From: an uncultured Lachnospiraceae bacterium
GTDB taxonomy: Bacteria > Bacillota > Clostridia > Lachnospirales > Lachnospiraceae
Assembly (NCBI GenBank): GCA_910586715.1
Contig: CAJUJG010000006.1
Location: 1 to 64,000, forward strand
Length of the DNA stretch: 64,000 nucleotides
Direction of reading: 5' to 3'
Shown one piece after another: positions 1 to 8,132 of this stretch. The number at the start of each line of letters is the position of its first letter. Within the stretch, counting starts at the first letter, position 1. Position numbers and translations under genes: made by a program. Below the pieces are notes generated by a model. The model saw only the letters and a list, made by a program, of their open reading frames with translations. It was not told the DNA's origin and searched no databases.

Positions 1-92
1 ATGCTACTTTTCCAATCGCTGTTTTCAAAGTGGAAATAAACTTTTCACTTCAGCACTTTTTTATTTCAGCCTGCAGATTTTATATATATTCC

Positions 93-806
93 TTAAGAAT
101 CCAGCAAATTTTCCGCTGTTTTTAAATCTTCTGGAGTTGTAATCTTAATATTTTTATAAGATCCCTCCACAAGTTTTATTGGCACATTCATAAAATGTTC
201 AACAACCATTGCGTCATCTGTTATAACAATATTATCTGCTTTTAATGATTCTTCTGTTGCAATCAGCTTTTCATAAGCCGCCGTAATTAAATTTTTTTCA
301 AATACCTGTGGTGTCTGTATCTGCCATACCAGTGAACGGTTTGGCGTGCTTTCTACATATCCGTTTTGGTCTGCAAGCTTTATTGTATCCTTTACAGGCA
401 TTCCGACTACACACGCTGAAGTTTTTTGCACAGTAAGAAATGCGCGTTCTATCATATCACAATCTACAAAGGGGCGTGCACCATCATGAATAAATACAAA
501 ATCGCATTCCCACTTAATAGCCAAAAGTCCGCATGCAACGGAATGATACCGCTCTTTTCCGCCTGCCGTCACCATCCTTATCTTACTGAATCCATATTTT
601 TCCACAATTTGCTTTTGACAAAAATCAATCTCTGCTTCTCCCGTAACAAGAACAATATCATCTACCATGCTTTCTTCAAAACATTTTAACGAATAGTACA
701 GCACTGGTTTATTCTTAATAAGAAGGTATTGCTTTTGCACTGTGCTGTTCATTCTTTTTCCTTGTCCTGCTGCAAGAACAATAGCTGTTGTTTTTATTCT
801 TTTCAT
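93..806 (-). CDS. ispD: 2-C-methyl-D-erythritol 4-phosphate cytidylyltransferase (IspD)
   Basis: This 237-aa protein has the normal IspD length. It shows the nucleotidyltransferase start LAAGQGKRM (about residues 11-19), the following KQY, and the family signature FIHDGARPF near residue 105. Known members transfer CMP from CTP to methylerythritol phosphate in the non-mevalonate isoprenoid pathway in the cytosol. The ATG has AGGA about 7 nt upstream. The gene begins about 30 nt after the stop of tsaD and is the last gene of a long leftward run. The 92 bases to the window start are AT-rich and hold nothing I recognise. Confidence 0.96.
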   Translation of the reverse strand: MKRIKTTAIVLAAGQGKRMNSTVQKQYLLIKNKPVLYYSLKCFEESMVDDIVLVTGEAEIDFCQKQIVEKYGFSKIRMVTAGGKERYHSVACGLLAIKWECDFVFIHDGARPFVDCDMIERAFLTVQKTSACVVGMPVKDTIKLADQNGYVESTPNRSLVWQIQTPQVFEKNLITAAYEKLIATEESLKADNIVITDDAMVVEHFMNVPIKLVEGSYKNIKITTPEDLKTAENLLDS

Positions 807-836
807 AATATTATCCTAATATACGCAAATTTTTGA

Positions 837-1865
837 TTATCGTTCTCCTAGCCTTAAGTTTGGAACAGCATTTAAATCATAGCCGCTCCTCACCCCTTTT
901 ATATATTCATAATAACCGGCAGTTCCTATCATTGCCGCATTATCTGTACATAATATCGGCGACGGATAATAAAATGCAATGTTTTTCTTTGCACATTCTG
1001 CCTCAAATGCTGCACGCAGTGACGAGTTGGATGCAACACCGCCTGCTATGGCAAACTTTTGAAAACCATATTCCTGTACCGCCAAAAGTGCATGTTCTAC
1101 CAAAACGTCTATGACCGCCTTTTGAAAAGAAGCCGCCACATCAGCTTTATTAATTTCAATTCCCTTCATTTCACACGAATTAAGATAATTGAGGACTGCT
1201 GATTTTAATCCACTAAAACTAAAATCATAGGCTGCACCGTCAACCTTTGCACGCGGAAAGCTGATTGCCTGTGGATTTCCTTCTTTAGAAAGCTTATCGA
1301 TTTTGGGACCTCCCGGATATCCAAGACCTATGGCACGCGCAACTTTATCAAATGCTTCACCTGCTGCATCATCTCTTGTGCATCCTAATATTTCATATAC
1401 TCCATAGTCTCTTACTACCACAAGATGCGTATGCCCGCCTGACACAACCAAACACACGAAAGGCGGCTCCAACTCTTTATTTTCAATAAAATTAGCGCTG
1501 ATATGACCTTCTATGTGGTGTACACCAATCAGCGGCTTTCCAGTTGCAAAGCTTATTGATTTTGCTGCTGAAACTCCAACCAAAAGAGCGCCTACAAGTC
1601 CAGGACCATACGTCACGGCAATTGCTGTTATATCCTCCAGCTCCACACCCGCCTTTACTAACGCTTCTTCTATCACTTGGTTTATTTTTTCAATATGCTT
1701 TCTTGAAGCAATTTCAGGAACGACCCCGCCATAAATTGTGTGCAGCGCTATTTGTGATGAAATAACATTAGATAACATCTCACGCCCATTTCTAACAACT
1801 GCTGCTGCTGTTTCGTCACAAGAGCTTTCAACTGCAAGTATCAATATGTCTTCTTTTCTCTCCAT
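837..1865 (-). CDS. tsaD: tRNA N6-adenosine threonylcarbamoyltransferase TsaD
   Basis: TsaD is the catalytic subunit that transfers the threonylcarbamoyl group to A37 of ANN-decoding tRNAs. The N-terminal ESSCDETA motif, the metal-binding HIEGH motif and SGGHTHL are all present. I place the start at the ATG giving MERKEDILIL. A TTG six codons upstream would overlap the stop of the preceding gene. TsaB and TsaE, the bacterial partners, are encoded 2-3 kb upstream in the same direction, so the dedicated TsaBDE set is together in one run, separated only by rimI, RNase Z and a small membrane protein. TsaC is not in the window. Confidence 0.96.
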   Translation of the reverse strand: MERKEDILILAVESSCDETAAAVVRNGREMLSNVISSQIALHTIYGGVVPEIASRKHIEKINQVIEEALVKAGVELEDITAIAVTYGPGLVGALLVGVSAAKSISFATGKPLIGVHHIEGHISANFIENKELEPPFVCLVVSGGHTHLVVVRDYGVYEILGCTRDDAAGEAFDKVARAIGLGYPGGPKIDKLSKEGNPQAISFPRAKVDGAAYDFSFSGLKSAVLNYLNSCEMKGIEINKADVAASFQKAVIDVLVEHALLAVQEYGFQKFAIAGGVASNSSLRAAFEAECAKKNIAFYYPSPILCTDNAAMIGTAGYYEYIKGVRSGYDLNAVPNLRLGER

Positions 1866-1879
1866 TTTGCCTAAATCCC

Positions 1880-2446
1880 TCAAACCCCTGATTCATTTGC
1901 AATGTCAAAACCAAGTATTTTCCAATGCCCTGTGCCCGACTCTTTTCTTAAAATAAAAATCTGTTTTGATGACACATAATCTGCTCCTGTTTTGATGGAA
2001 TATGTACAATATAAGCTCGCACACTTTCTACCATCATGCGTATACTCCTCCACATCTGTGCTTGATGATGTGGTATAACTTATAATTGTATAATTTTTAT
2101 TGGAAAACTCCTGTATATCTTCCTTTAACCCTGCAAGATACTGTTCCCTTGGGTTATTCGCCGCAAGCTCATCATCATAAAGAGCAAGCATTTTATCTGC
2201 CATCTGTTCAAGCTGTTCGTCACTGTAGGATTCATTGTATAGACATTTTGTAATATCACCATAGTATTTAATAAGTTCCTTAGGGGTTGCAGGATAATCA
2301 TTTTCAAGATTTCTTAACAGCACGTTTTGGACTGCTGATACAACCACCTCGTTATCTTTCTCTCCCACATTTGACACGTAAAAATAAAAACCGCCCACTA
2401 AAGCAACCAATATAACCGCTATAACTACTCCTTTAATTTTCCCCAT
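1880..2446 (-). CDS. Membrane-anchored protein of unknown function
   Basis: This 188-aa protein has an N-terminal hydrophobic segment (about residues 5-26, VVIAVILVALVGGFYFYV) after a short Lys-containing start. That fits a signal anchor with the rest outside the membrane. The soluble part is acidic and mixed alpha/beta, and I see no catalytic motif. Proteins of this shape next to tsaD and RNase Z are, as I recall, found across Lachnospiraceae, but I cannot name a function. The stop codon lies within a few bases of the possible tsaD starts, so the two genes are probably co-transcribed. Confidence 0.8.
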   Translation of the reverse strand: MGKIKGVVIAVILVALVGGFYFYVSNVGEKDNEVVVSAVQNVLLRNLENDYPATPKELIKYYGDITKCLYNESYSDEQLEQMADKMLALYDDELAANNPREQYLAGLKEDIQEFSNKNYTIISYTTSSSTDVEEYTHDGRKCASLYCTYSIKTGADYVSSKQIFILRKESGTGHWKILGFDIANESGV

Positions 2447-2464
2447 AGTTAATCCTCCTTATAT

Positions 2465-3397
2465 TTATTGTTCATCCTCAAACCTAAGCTCCGCACTCCA
2501 TCCGTCTTTTGCGAGATAAGTTTCAGGAAAAACTGCCTGTACTTCCTTTTTATACATTTCCGGGTAAGTAAGTGATGGCGAATAATGCGTTAGCCACAAT
2601 TTCGCAACCTCTGCACGCTTTGCCATTTCCGCCGCCTCATAAAATGTCATATGTTTATATTCTTTTGCCTTTTCTTTTTTTTCAGGCTCCCCATACATAC
2701 CTTCACATATAAATAAATCGGCATTTTTTGCATTTTTGATAATCCCCTCTGTCGGTCTTGAGTCCGTGCAATAAGTAAGTTTTAAACCTTTACGCTGTTC
2801 TCCCATCACCATATCCGGCGTATAGGTTTCCCCCTCAATCTCTATCGTCTCACCTTTTTGAAGCCTATTCCAATATTGCTTTTCAAGACCAAGCGCCAAT
2901 GCCTTATCCACCTGAAACTTTCCCTTTCGCTCTACCACAATGTTATATCCGTAACATACAACATTGTGGTTCACGCGGAATGCTTCTATCCGAAAACCCT
3001 CAAAGCGAAAGCTCTGCTCAGATTCCAAAAGTTCAATAAATTTTATTTCAAACGGAAGCTCTGGCGCCACTACCCTCAAAGAATTTACTACCTTTGCAAG
3101 ACCCTTGGGACCAATCATAAGAAGCGGTGTCGTTTTTTCTGCATTTCCCATCGTAAGCAGCATTCCAGGAAGCCCTGAGATATGATCAGCATGATAATGT
3201 GTAAAACACATTATATCAATCGGTTTCGGACTCCAGCCCTTTTCTTTCATTGCAATCTGTGTTCCTTCCCCACAGTCTATCAGAATACTGCTGCCATTAT
3301 AGCGCGCCATAAGAGACGTCAGCCAGCGGTATGGAAGGGGCATCATCCCCCCTGTTCCCAACAAACATATATCCAGTATTGTAATCACCTCTTCCAC
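2465..3397 (-). CDS. rnz: Ribonuclease Z (tRNA 3' endonuclease, ElaC type)
   Basis: This is a metallo-beta-lactamase-fold protein with the zinc motif HYHADH near residue 66, the early GTGGMMP loop, and later histidines in KHMTFYEAA and LTHYSP. The family cleaves tRNA precursors at the 3' end. At about 310 aa it is the short ElaC form. The start is uncertain. The open frame begins with a GTG inside the end of rimI, but the only good ribosome binding site (AAGAGGTGA) is the end of rimI itself. True initiation may be a few codons later, near ILDICLLG, possibly at a CTG or another non-ATG codon. Confidence 0.88.
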   Translation of the reverse strand: MEEVITILDICLLGTGGMMPLPYRWLTSLMARYNGSSILIDCGEGTQIAMKEKGWSPKPIDIMCFTHYHADHISGLPGMLLTMGNAEKTTPLLMIGPKGLAKVVNSLRVVAPELPFEIKFIELLESEQSFRFEGFRIEAFRVNHNVVCYGYNIVVERKGKFQVDKALALGLEKQYWNRLQKGETIEIEGETYTPDMVMGEQRKGLKLTYCTDSRPTEGIIKNAKNADLFICEGMYGEPEKKEKAKEYKHMTFYEAAEMAKRAEVAKLWLTHYSPSLTYPEMYKKEVQAVFPETYLAKDGWSAELRFEDEQ

Positions 3398-3843
3398 ATT
3401 ATTATCGCATCATCTTTTGGTCTTTCATAAAAATTGGGTCTGATGCCTTCTGAACGAAAACCCGCATTTTCATATAGTCTGATTGCCGCTGCATTTTGGC
3501 TGCGGACTTCAAGCGTAAATGCATGAATTCCATATTCAGTACGTCCATATTCAAGCAGTTTCTCTAAAAGCGCTGTTGCAATCTTTTGACCGCGAAAACG
3601 TTCATCCACTGCTACATTTGTAATATCACCCTCGCCTGCAATATTGGTAAGCATGCAGCCGCCGATAATTTCCTGCGCGTCTGTCTGTGCCACCAAATAA
3701 ATACGATAAGGATTTGTAAGTACTTCATGAAAATCTTCATATTTCCAAGGCATCGAAAAGCATGCAGCCTCAAGTGCCGTAACCTTTTCCAAATCATTTT
3801 TTTGCATTTTGCGTATACTATAATTTTGCATCTGCCCTGCCAT
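3385..3843 (-). CDS. rimI: Ribosomal protein S18-alanine N-acetyltransferase (RimI-type GNAT)
   Basis: This 152-aa GNAT acetyltransferase has the acetyl-CoA loop RFRGQKIATALL near residues 79-90 and the C-terminal signature LEVRSQNAAAIRLYENAGF. RimI acetylates the N-terminus of S18, and its gene commonly lies beside tsaB as here. The start is supported by AGAGG eight nt upstream. The 3' end contains the ribosome binding site for the RNase Z gene. Substrate is inferred from family and neighbourhood. Confidence 0.9.
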   Translation of the reverse strand: MAGQMQNYSIRKMQKNDLEKVTALEAACFSMPWKYEDFHEVLTNPYRIYLVAQTDAQEIIGGCMLTNIAGEGDITNVAVDERFRGQKIATALLEKLLEYGRTEYGIHAFTLEVRSQNAAAIRLYENAGFRSEGIRPNFYERPKDDAIIMWKR

Positions 3844-3846
3844 TTA

Positions 3847-4551
3847 TCATACCTCTTTGGATTGGTTTCTTTCACGCTCTGCCTGCGATAATCTTAAATA
3901 GTCAGGCGCATGCTGCGCCGCTGTCTGCATAACCCCTCTCTGATAAAGCTTTTCTCCCAATGCCGCCACGCATGCCGCGCGCTGTCTGTTACAGCACGAA
4001 GGTGCAAAATCATATTGGACGTGTATCAGTTCCTCAATCTTTTTTTGATAAACGCAGACACCGTCTCCTAAAAAAATAACCGCTTTCCCCATCTCGTTGA
4101 TTTTACCGATGATATCTGCAATATCAACAGCACACTGCGGTTCTATTGTGACAAGCGCACTGCCTTCAAACGTGTAAAGTCCCGTATATACCTGATTTCT
4201 TCTTGCATCCATAAGCGGACAGATAAGCTGTTTGCTGCCGTAAAGATTATAAGCAAGCGAATCTACCGTAGGTACCGGAATAATCGGAACATCCAATGCA
4301 AGTCCTAATCCTTTTGCAGTCGCCGCCCCTATCCTGAGCCCCGTAAAAGAGCCCGGACCAGATGCCACTGCAATCGCATCAATTGAGCTTAAATCCAACT
4401 CTGTCATGCTCCTGATCTCGTCTAGCATAGGTAACAGCGTCTGCGAATGTGTCTTTTTATAATTAAGCGTATATTCCGCAACTGTGACATCGTTTTCCAT
4501 AACCGCCACCGATGCCACAAGCCCGGAACTATCCAATGCTAAAATTTTCAT
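3847..4551 (-). CDS. tsaB: tRNA threonylcarbamoyladenosine biosynthesis protein TsaB
   Basis: TsaB is the ASKHA-fold partner that dimerises with TsaD in t6A synthesis. The protein starts MKILALDSSG and carries YKKTHSQTLLPML and GPGSFTGLRIG, both family hallmarks. I chose the ATG with AGGGA nine nt upstream. A TTG two codons earlier sits too close to that site. The C-terminal 100 residues vary, as is usual. The gene is 45 nt from tsaE, and its stop is immediately followed by the rimI start. Confidence 0.95.
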   Translation of the reverse strand: MKILALDSSGLVASVAVMENDVTVAEYTLNYKKTHSQTLLPMLDEIRSMTELDLSSIDAIAVASGPGSFTGLRIGAATAKGLGLALDVPIIPVPTVDSLAYNLYGSKQLICPLMDARRNQVYTGLYTFEGSALVTIEPQCAVDIADIIGKINEMGKAVIFLGDGVCVYQKKIEELIHVQYDFAPSCCNRQRAACVAALGEKLYQRGVMQTAAQHAPDYLRLSQAERERNQSKEV

Positions 4552-4595
4552 TCTCAAATTTCCCTGATATTTAAAATTATTTTTATTTCTATTGG

Positions 4596-5021
4596 CTATT
4601 CAACCGTAATCTTTCGATAATCAAATCCCTTTTCGGGATTTTTTTCTATGGTAATTTTTCTTGCACTCCGCGGTATCAGCTCTGCTATCAGTTCTGCCCA
4701 CTCAACAATACAGACACCGTTACCAAAAAAATAATCCTCATAACCGATCTCGTCCATTTCTTCAATGTCACCGATACGGTATACATCAAAATGATAAAAA
4801 GGAAGTCTTCCGCTATCATAAACCTGAACAATTGTAAATGTAGGACTGTTTACATGCTCCCTAATGCCAAGTCCCGCTGCCACTCCTTGCGTAAACACTG
4901 TCTTTCCAGCACCCAATTCGCCGTTTAAAATATAAATCTCACCGGACTGCGCCAAAAGTCCAAGCTGTCTTCCCGCTTCAAAGGTTTCTTTCGGACTTGT
5001 CGTTTCAATCATTGTTTCCAT
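4596..5021 (-). CDS. tsaE: tRNA threonylcarbamoyladenosine biosynthesis ATPase TsaE
   Basis: TsaE is the small P-loop ATPase that drives turnover of the TsaB-TsaD complex. At 141 aa it has the usual length. The Walker A motif NGELGAGKTVFTQG lies near residues 34-47, and the family motifs SPTFTIV, YHFDVYRI and VEWAE follow in order. It opens the tsaE-tsaB-rimI group about 20 nt downstream of a YcxB-like gene. Confidence 0.95.
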   Translation of the reverse strand: METMIETTSPKETFEAGRQLGLLAQSGEIYILNGELGAGKTVFTQGVAAGLGIREHVNSPTFTIVQVYDSGRLPFYHFDVYRIGDIEEMDEIGYEDYFFGNGVCIVEWAELIAELIPRSARKITIEKNPEKGFDYRKITVE

Positions 5022-5041
5022 ACTTTTGTTCCGGTCCTTTC

Positions 5042-5521
5042 CTAAAAACGGATTTTAACCTTTTGGGGAGGCATATGTGTTGATATTGCCTGTATCAACG
5101 CTTCTTTTTTTTCTCCTAAATCTCTTTTAGGGAAAATAGAAGCGGTTGTTCTCGACGTATAGAGGATAATGCTTCTGCCTGTTGAAACTGCCTTTACACA
5201 GCTTTCCCAACTCTGCGTCTCCTCGTTTTCTCCCTGAGAAACGCTGATTCCATCCTCCGTCATTTTATAATGAAGGGACTCCTTAAACACCGGATTGTTT
5301 ATAACCTGCTGCTTTGCCTTCAAAAAAAGGGAGCAGGGCATATAGGCAATCAGCACAATACCCGCAATCAAATAAATTATATATTTTGTCGCCAGAAATG
5401 CCATGATTAAGAAAACACCCACCAATGTTCCGAGCATGCCGGAAAAACCTGTATATGTATGATACAGCAAATAATCGTAAAGATCTGATGACGTTACCTT
5501 TACATCAATTTCAAGTTCCAT
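5042..5521 (-). CDS. YcxB-like membrane protein
   Basis: This 159-aa protein has two adjacent hydrophobic segments (about residues 27-47 and 49-66) and a soluble C-terminal half. The segment YKMTEDGISVSQGENEETQSW followed by an aromatic/hydrophobic run and IFPKRDL resembles the YcxB-like C-terminal domain. The biochemical role of that family is unknown. A good promoter lies 40-65 nt upstream, so this gene may head the tsaE-tsaB-rimI transcript. Confidence 0.75.
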   Translation of the reverse strand: MELEIDVKVTSSDLYDYLLYHTYTGFSGMLGTLVGVFLIMAFLATKYIIYLIAGIVLIAYMPCSLFLKAKQQVINNPVFKESLHYKMTEDGISVSQGENEETQSWESCVKAVSTGRSIILYTSRTTASIFPKRDLGEKKEALIQAISTHMPPQKVKIRF

Positions 5522-5558
5522 TGCAGCTCCCGCCTTTCTCTATACATAATCCCTTTAC

Positions 5559-5586
5559 AGTATACCAAACTATGCAAAAAGTGCAA
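5559..5586 (-). promoter_or_regulatory. Sigma-A-type promoter upstream of the YcxB-tsaEB run
   Basis: On the minus strand TTGCAC and TATACT are separated by 16 bp. The predicted start site is about 30 nt before the YcxB-like start codon. It lies in the 73-bp gap after truA, the widest break in this part of the run. Confidence 0.65.
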
Positions 5587-5593
5587 GCCTTGA

Positions 5594-6334
5594 TTAATAT
5601 TCCACTGCCACAAGGCAAAGCCCTTTTGCAGGGACAAGCGTACCTGACAATTCTCTTGTTCCCTTTTCCAAAAGCATTTGCACTGAATGCTCATCACGCT
5701 TATGCATACCGACTTCTATTAACGTTCCTGTCAGGATGCGCACCATATGATACAAAAAACCGTCTCCCTGATAGGTGAGCACCAGCTCATTTCCTCTTTT
5801 TTCCATATCAATGCGCTCAATCGTACGCACGGTTGATTTTTTACTTCTCTTTGTAGATGTAAAAGCTTTAAAATCGTGCTTTCCTATTAAAAGCGCCGCT
5901 GCTCTTTGCATTGCACTGATGTCAAGTAATTCTTCAAGCTCATATACATACCGCCGTTCAAAAACGCAAGGCAGCGGCGAATTCCAAATGCGGTAAACAT
6001 ATGTTTTCTTTTTCGCATTTAACCTGCTATGAAAACGCTCCGGCATCTCACAAATGTCAATCACTCCAATATCCTCTGGAAGATAGCGGTTAATATAACA
6101 TAAAATATCCTGCGGTGTCATATCCGTCTCTATCTTAAAATTCGCTGTCTGCCCCAGCGCATGTACGCCTGAATCCGTGCGCCCCGAACCGTTCACCTGC
6201 ACAAAGCCTTTCCCTGTCATTTTTCCAAGAATTGCCTCTAACTTTCCCTGTATCGTATTCTCTGTGGAATCCTGCCGCTGCCAGCCCTGATAGCGCGTTC
6301 CTTCGTATTGGAGTATTATTTTAAAGTTCCGCAT
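5594..6334 (-). CDS. truA: tRNA pseudouridine(38-40) synthase TruA
   Basis: This 246-aa protein is a complete TruA. The catalytic motif GRTDSGVHALGQ places the nucleophilic aspartate at residue 54. YQGWQRQ near the start and YQGDGFLYHMVR near the end are family signatures. TruA isomerises uridines 38-40 in the anticodon arm. It follows the AI-2E-type membrane protein gene by only 4 nt, so the two are translated from one message. Confidence 0.96.
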   Translation of the reverse strand: MRNFKIILQYEGTRYQGWQRQDSTENTIQGKLEAILGKMTGKGFVQVNGSGRTDSGVHALGQTANFKIETDMTPQDILCYINRYLPEDIGVIDICEMPERFHSRLNAKKKTYVYRIWNSPLPCVFERRYVYELEELLDISAMQRAAALLIGKHDFKAFTSTKRSKKSTVRTIERIDMEKRGNELVLTYQGDGFLYHMVRILTGTLIEVGMHKRDEHSVQMLLEKGTRELSGTLVPAKGLCLVAVEY

Positions 6335-6338
6335 CCGT

Positions 6339-7505
6339 TTACTCCTTATTGTTTTTTTCCAATATCTGCAAATCTTCTTTACTTAATTTCCGAAACCGGT
6401 TCAACTGTGTCACAAGAATCTTCACACTCTGCTTTGATGTGTCAAAAAAGCCTGCATCATTCATGTTGACTACAATAATTCCAATCGGCACCGCAACAAG
6501 CATTCCAATCACACCTGCCATCTTATAGCCTATAAACAGCAGAATAATCGTCGGAATCGGTTCCATTCCAATGGAATCCCCCATAATCTTGGGCTGAATA
6601 AGCTGACGGAACAGCTGCCCTGCGCCCCATATTATCAGAAAACCGACTGCACGCATATAGTCTCCGCTAAGCGCCGTTACAATTGCCCACGGCACAAGTA
6701 CCGCTCCGCTTCCAAAAAACGGCAGAATGTCAATCACTGCAATTAAAAGGGCAATCAAAAGGGCATACCGCACCTGTAATACAGTAAGACCCAGCAGCAT
6801 CAAAAGATACATCCAAACCTCAATGCGCAGCTGCGCCTTAAAATATCCGCCCACGGCCTGTTTTAAGCTTCGGTAAAACACATCATATTTTTGGGCAATG
6901 CTTTTGGGAACAATTTTGTCAAGCGCCCTGTAAAGCCACTCTCTGTCCGCAATAAAAAAGTATGCCGAAAGCATTGTCATTATCACGGATATCGCTACAT
7001 TAGCAATGTTTCCTACCATCGTTCCCATACCGCCAAAGGTAGTAAAGTCCAGCTTGGAAGGCAATGCCGTTATTGCTTCACCTATTGATTTTCCAATGCT
7101 GTTAAAAAATTCCGTAAGATTTGGCGCAACACCTCCCATATATTGATTTGCAAGGGACGCAAAACTGTCAAGGTCATGCACTAAAAGTTCCCACATATCG
7201 GGCAGTTCCTTGACAAATCCATAAATTTGGCGGAACAAAACAGAACATACCGCGTATCCGATGCCGCTTACCATGGCAATTACCGCCACAATTACAACAA
7301 CAGTTCCCGCTTTCCTGCGTATCTTAATTTTACTTTCCAAAAATACCACAAACGGATTGGCAATACAGGATATTAACCAGCCAATCAGAAGCGGCATAAA
7401 AAGCATAATCAGTTTTGGTATCAAAAAGATGCACAAAAGCAGGACAACCAAAGAAAACGCAAGATTCGTCAATGCTTTGATAATTGATTTCATATCCTGA
7501 CTCAT
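6339..7505 (-). CDS. AI-2E family / YtvI-like transporter
   Basis: This 388-aa polytopic protein has about eight hydrophobic segments and the family layout. An N-terminal pair of helices is followed by a soluble stretch (about 90-160) and a C-terminal core with DILPFFGSG and QPKIMGDSIGMEP, both typical of the AI-2E/PerM fold. The substrate is unknown. Some Firmicutes members (YtvI) are linked to sporulation, which fits this host but is only inference. It overlaps the tightly packed engB-truA run with 3-4 nt gaps. Confidence 0.85.
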   Translation of the reverse strand: MSQDMKSIIKALTNLAFSLVVLLLCIFLIPKLIMLFMPLLIGWLISCIANPFVVFLESKIKIRRKAGTVVVIVAVIAMVSGIGYAVCSVLFRQIYGFVKELPDMWELLVHDLDSFASLANQYMGGVAPNLTEFFNSIGKSIGEAITALPSKLDFTTFGGMGTMVGNIANVAISVIMTMLSAYFFIADREWLYRALDKIVPKSIAQKYDVFYRSLKQAVGGYFKAQLRIEVWMYLLMLLGLTVLQVRYALLIALLIAVIDILPFFGSGAVLVPWAIVTALSGDYMRAVGFLIIWGAGQLFRQLIQPKIMGDSIGMEPIPTIILLFIGYKMAGVIGMLVAVPIGIIVVNMNDAGFFDTSKQSVKILVTQLNRFRKLSKEDLQILEKNNKE

Positions 7506-7508
7506 ATG

Positions 7509-8132
7509 CTACTGTTCCTCCGCGTCCTTTTGCATGTTATGCTCCTCATTTGATATTATTTTATCAATCAATGCATAAATCTCATCGCGTCCCTGCTTTG
7601 AAACTGCCGAAAAGGGAATGACAACCGTATTTTTATCTACACTTAATCCCTGCTTTACCATTTTAATATGCTTTTGAATCTGACTTCGGTTAATCTTATC
7701 CAGCTTTGTCGCTATGATAATCGGATGATAGCCGTTTGCACAAATCCACTCATACATCTGCCTGTCGTTTACGGACGGGTCATGACGGATGTCAATCAGC
7801 AAAAATACCGCCCGAAGCTGCCTTGATTTTTTTAAGTAGCGCTCTACCATTTTTCCCCATTTTTCTTTCGCCTCAAGGCTTACCTTTGCATATCCGTACC
7901 CGGGCAAATCCACAAAGTACAAATCGTCATTGATATTATAGAAATTAATGGTCTGCGTCTTTCCCGGCTGCGCACTGGTACGCGCTAACGACTTTCTGTT
8001 CATCAGTGCATTGATCAGAGACGATTTCCCTACATTGCTTTTGCCCGCAAAGGCAATCTCAGGCATCTGATTTTCCGGTATCTTGCTTGTAACCCCGATG
8101 ACGGTTTCAAGACTTACTTTTTTTATTACCAT
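7509..8132 (-). CDS. engB: Ribosome biogenesis GTPase EngB (YsxC/YihA)
   Basis: EngB is a small GTPase needed for late 50S assembly. G1 GKSNVGKS is at residues 30-37, G3 DLPGYGYAK near residue 78, and G4 TKLDK near residue 140. I chose the ATG giving MVIKKVSLET, which has AGGAG eight nt upstream. A TTG eight codons earlier is less likely. The start overlaps the end of lon by about 25 nt, and lon-engB coupling is a standard Firmicutes arrangement. Confidence 0.95.
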   Translation of the reverse strand: MVIKKVSLETVIGVTSKIPENQMPEIAFAGKSNVGKSSLINALMNRKSLARTSAQPGKTQTINFYNINDDLYFVDLPGYGYAKVSLEAKEKWGKMVERYLKKSRQLRAVFLLIDIRHDPSVNDRQMYEWICANGYHPIIIATKLDKINRSQIQKHIKMVKQGLSVDKNTVVIPFSAVSKQGRDEIYALIDKIISNEEHNMQKDAEEQ

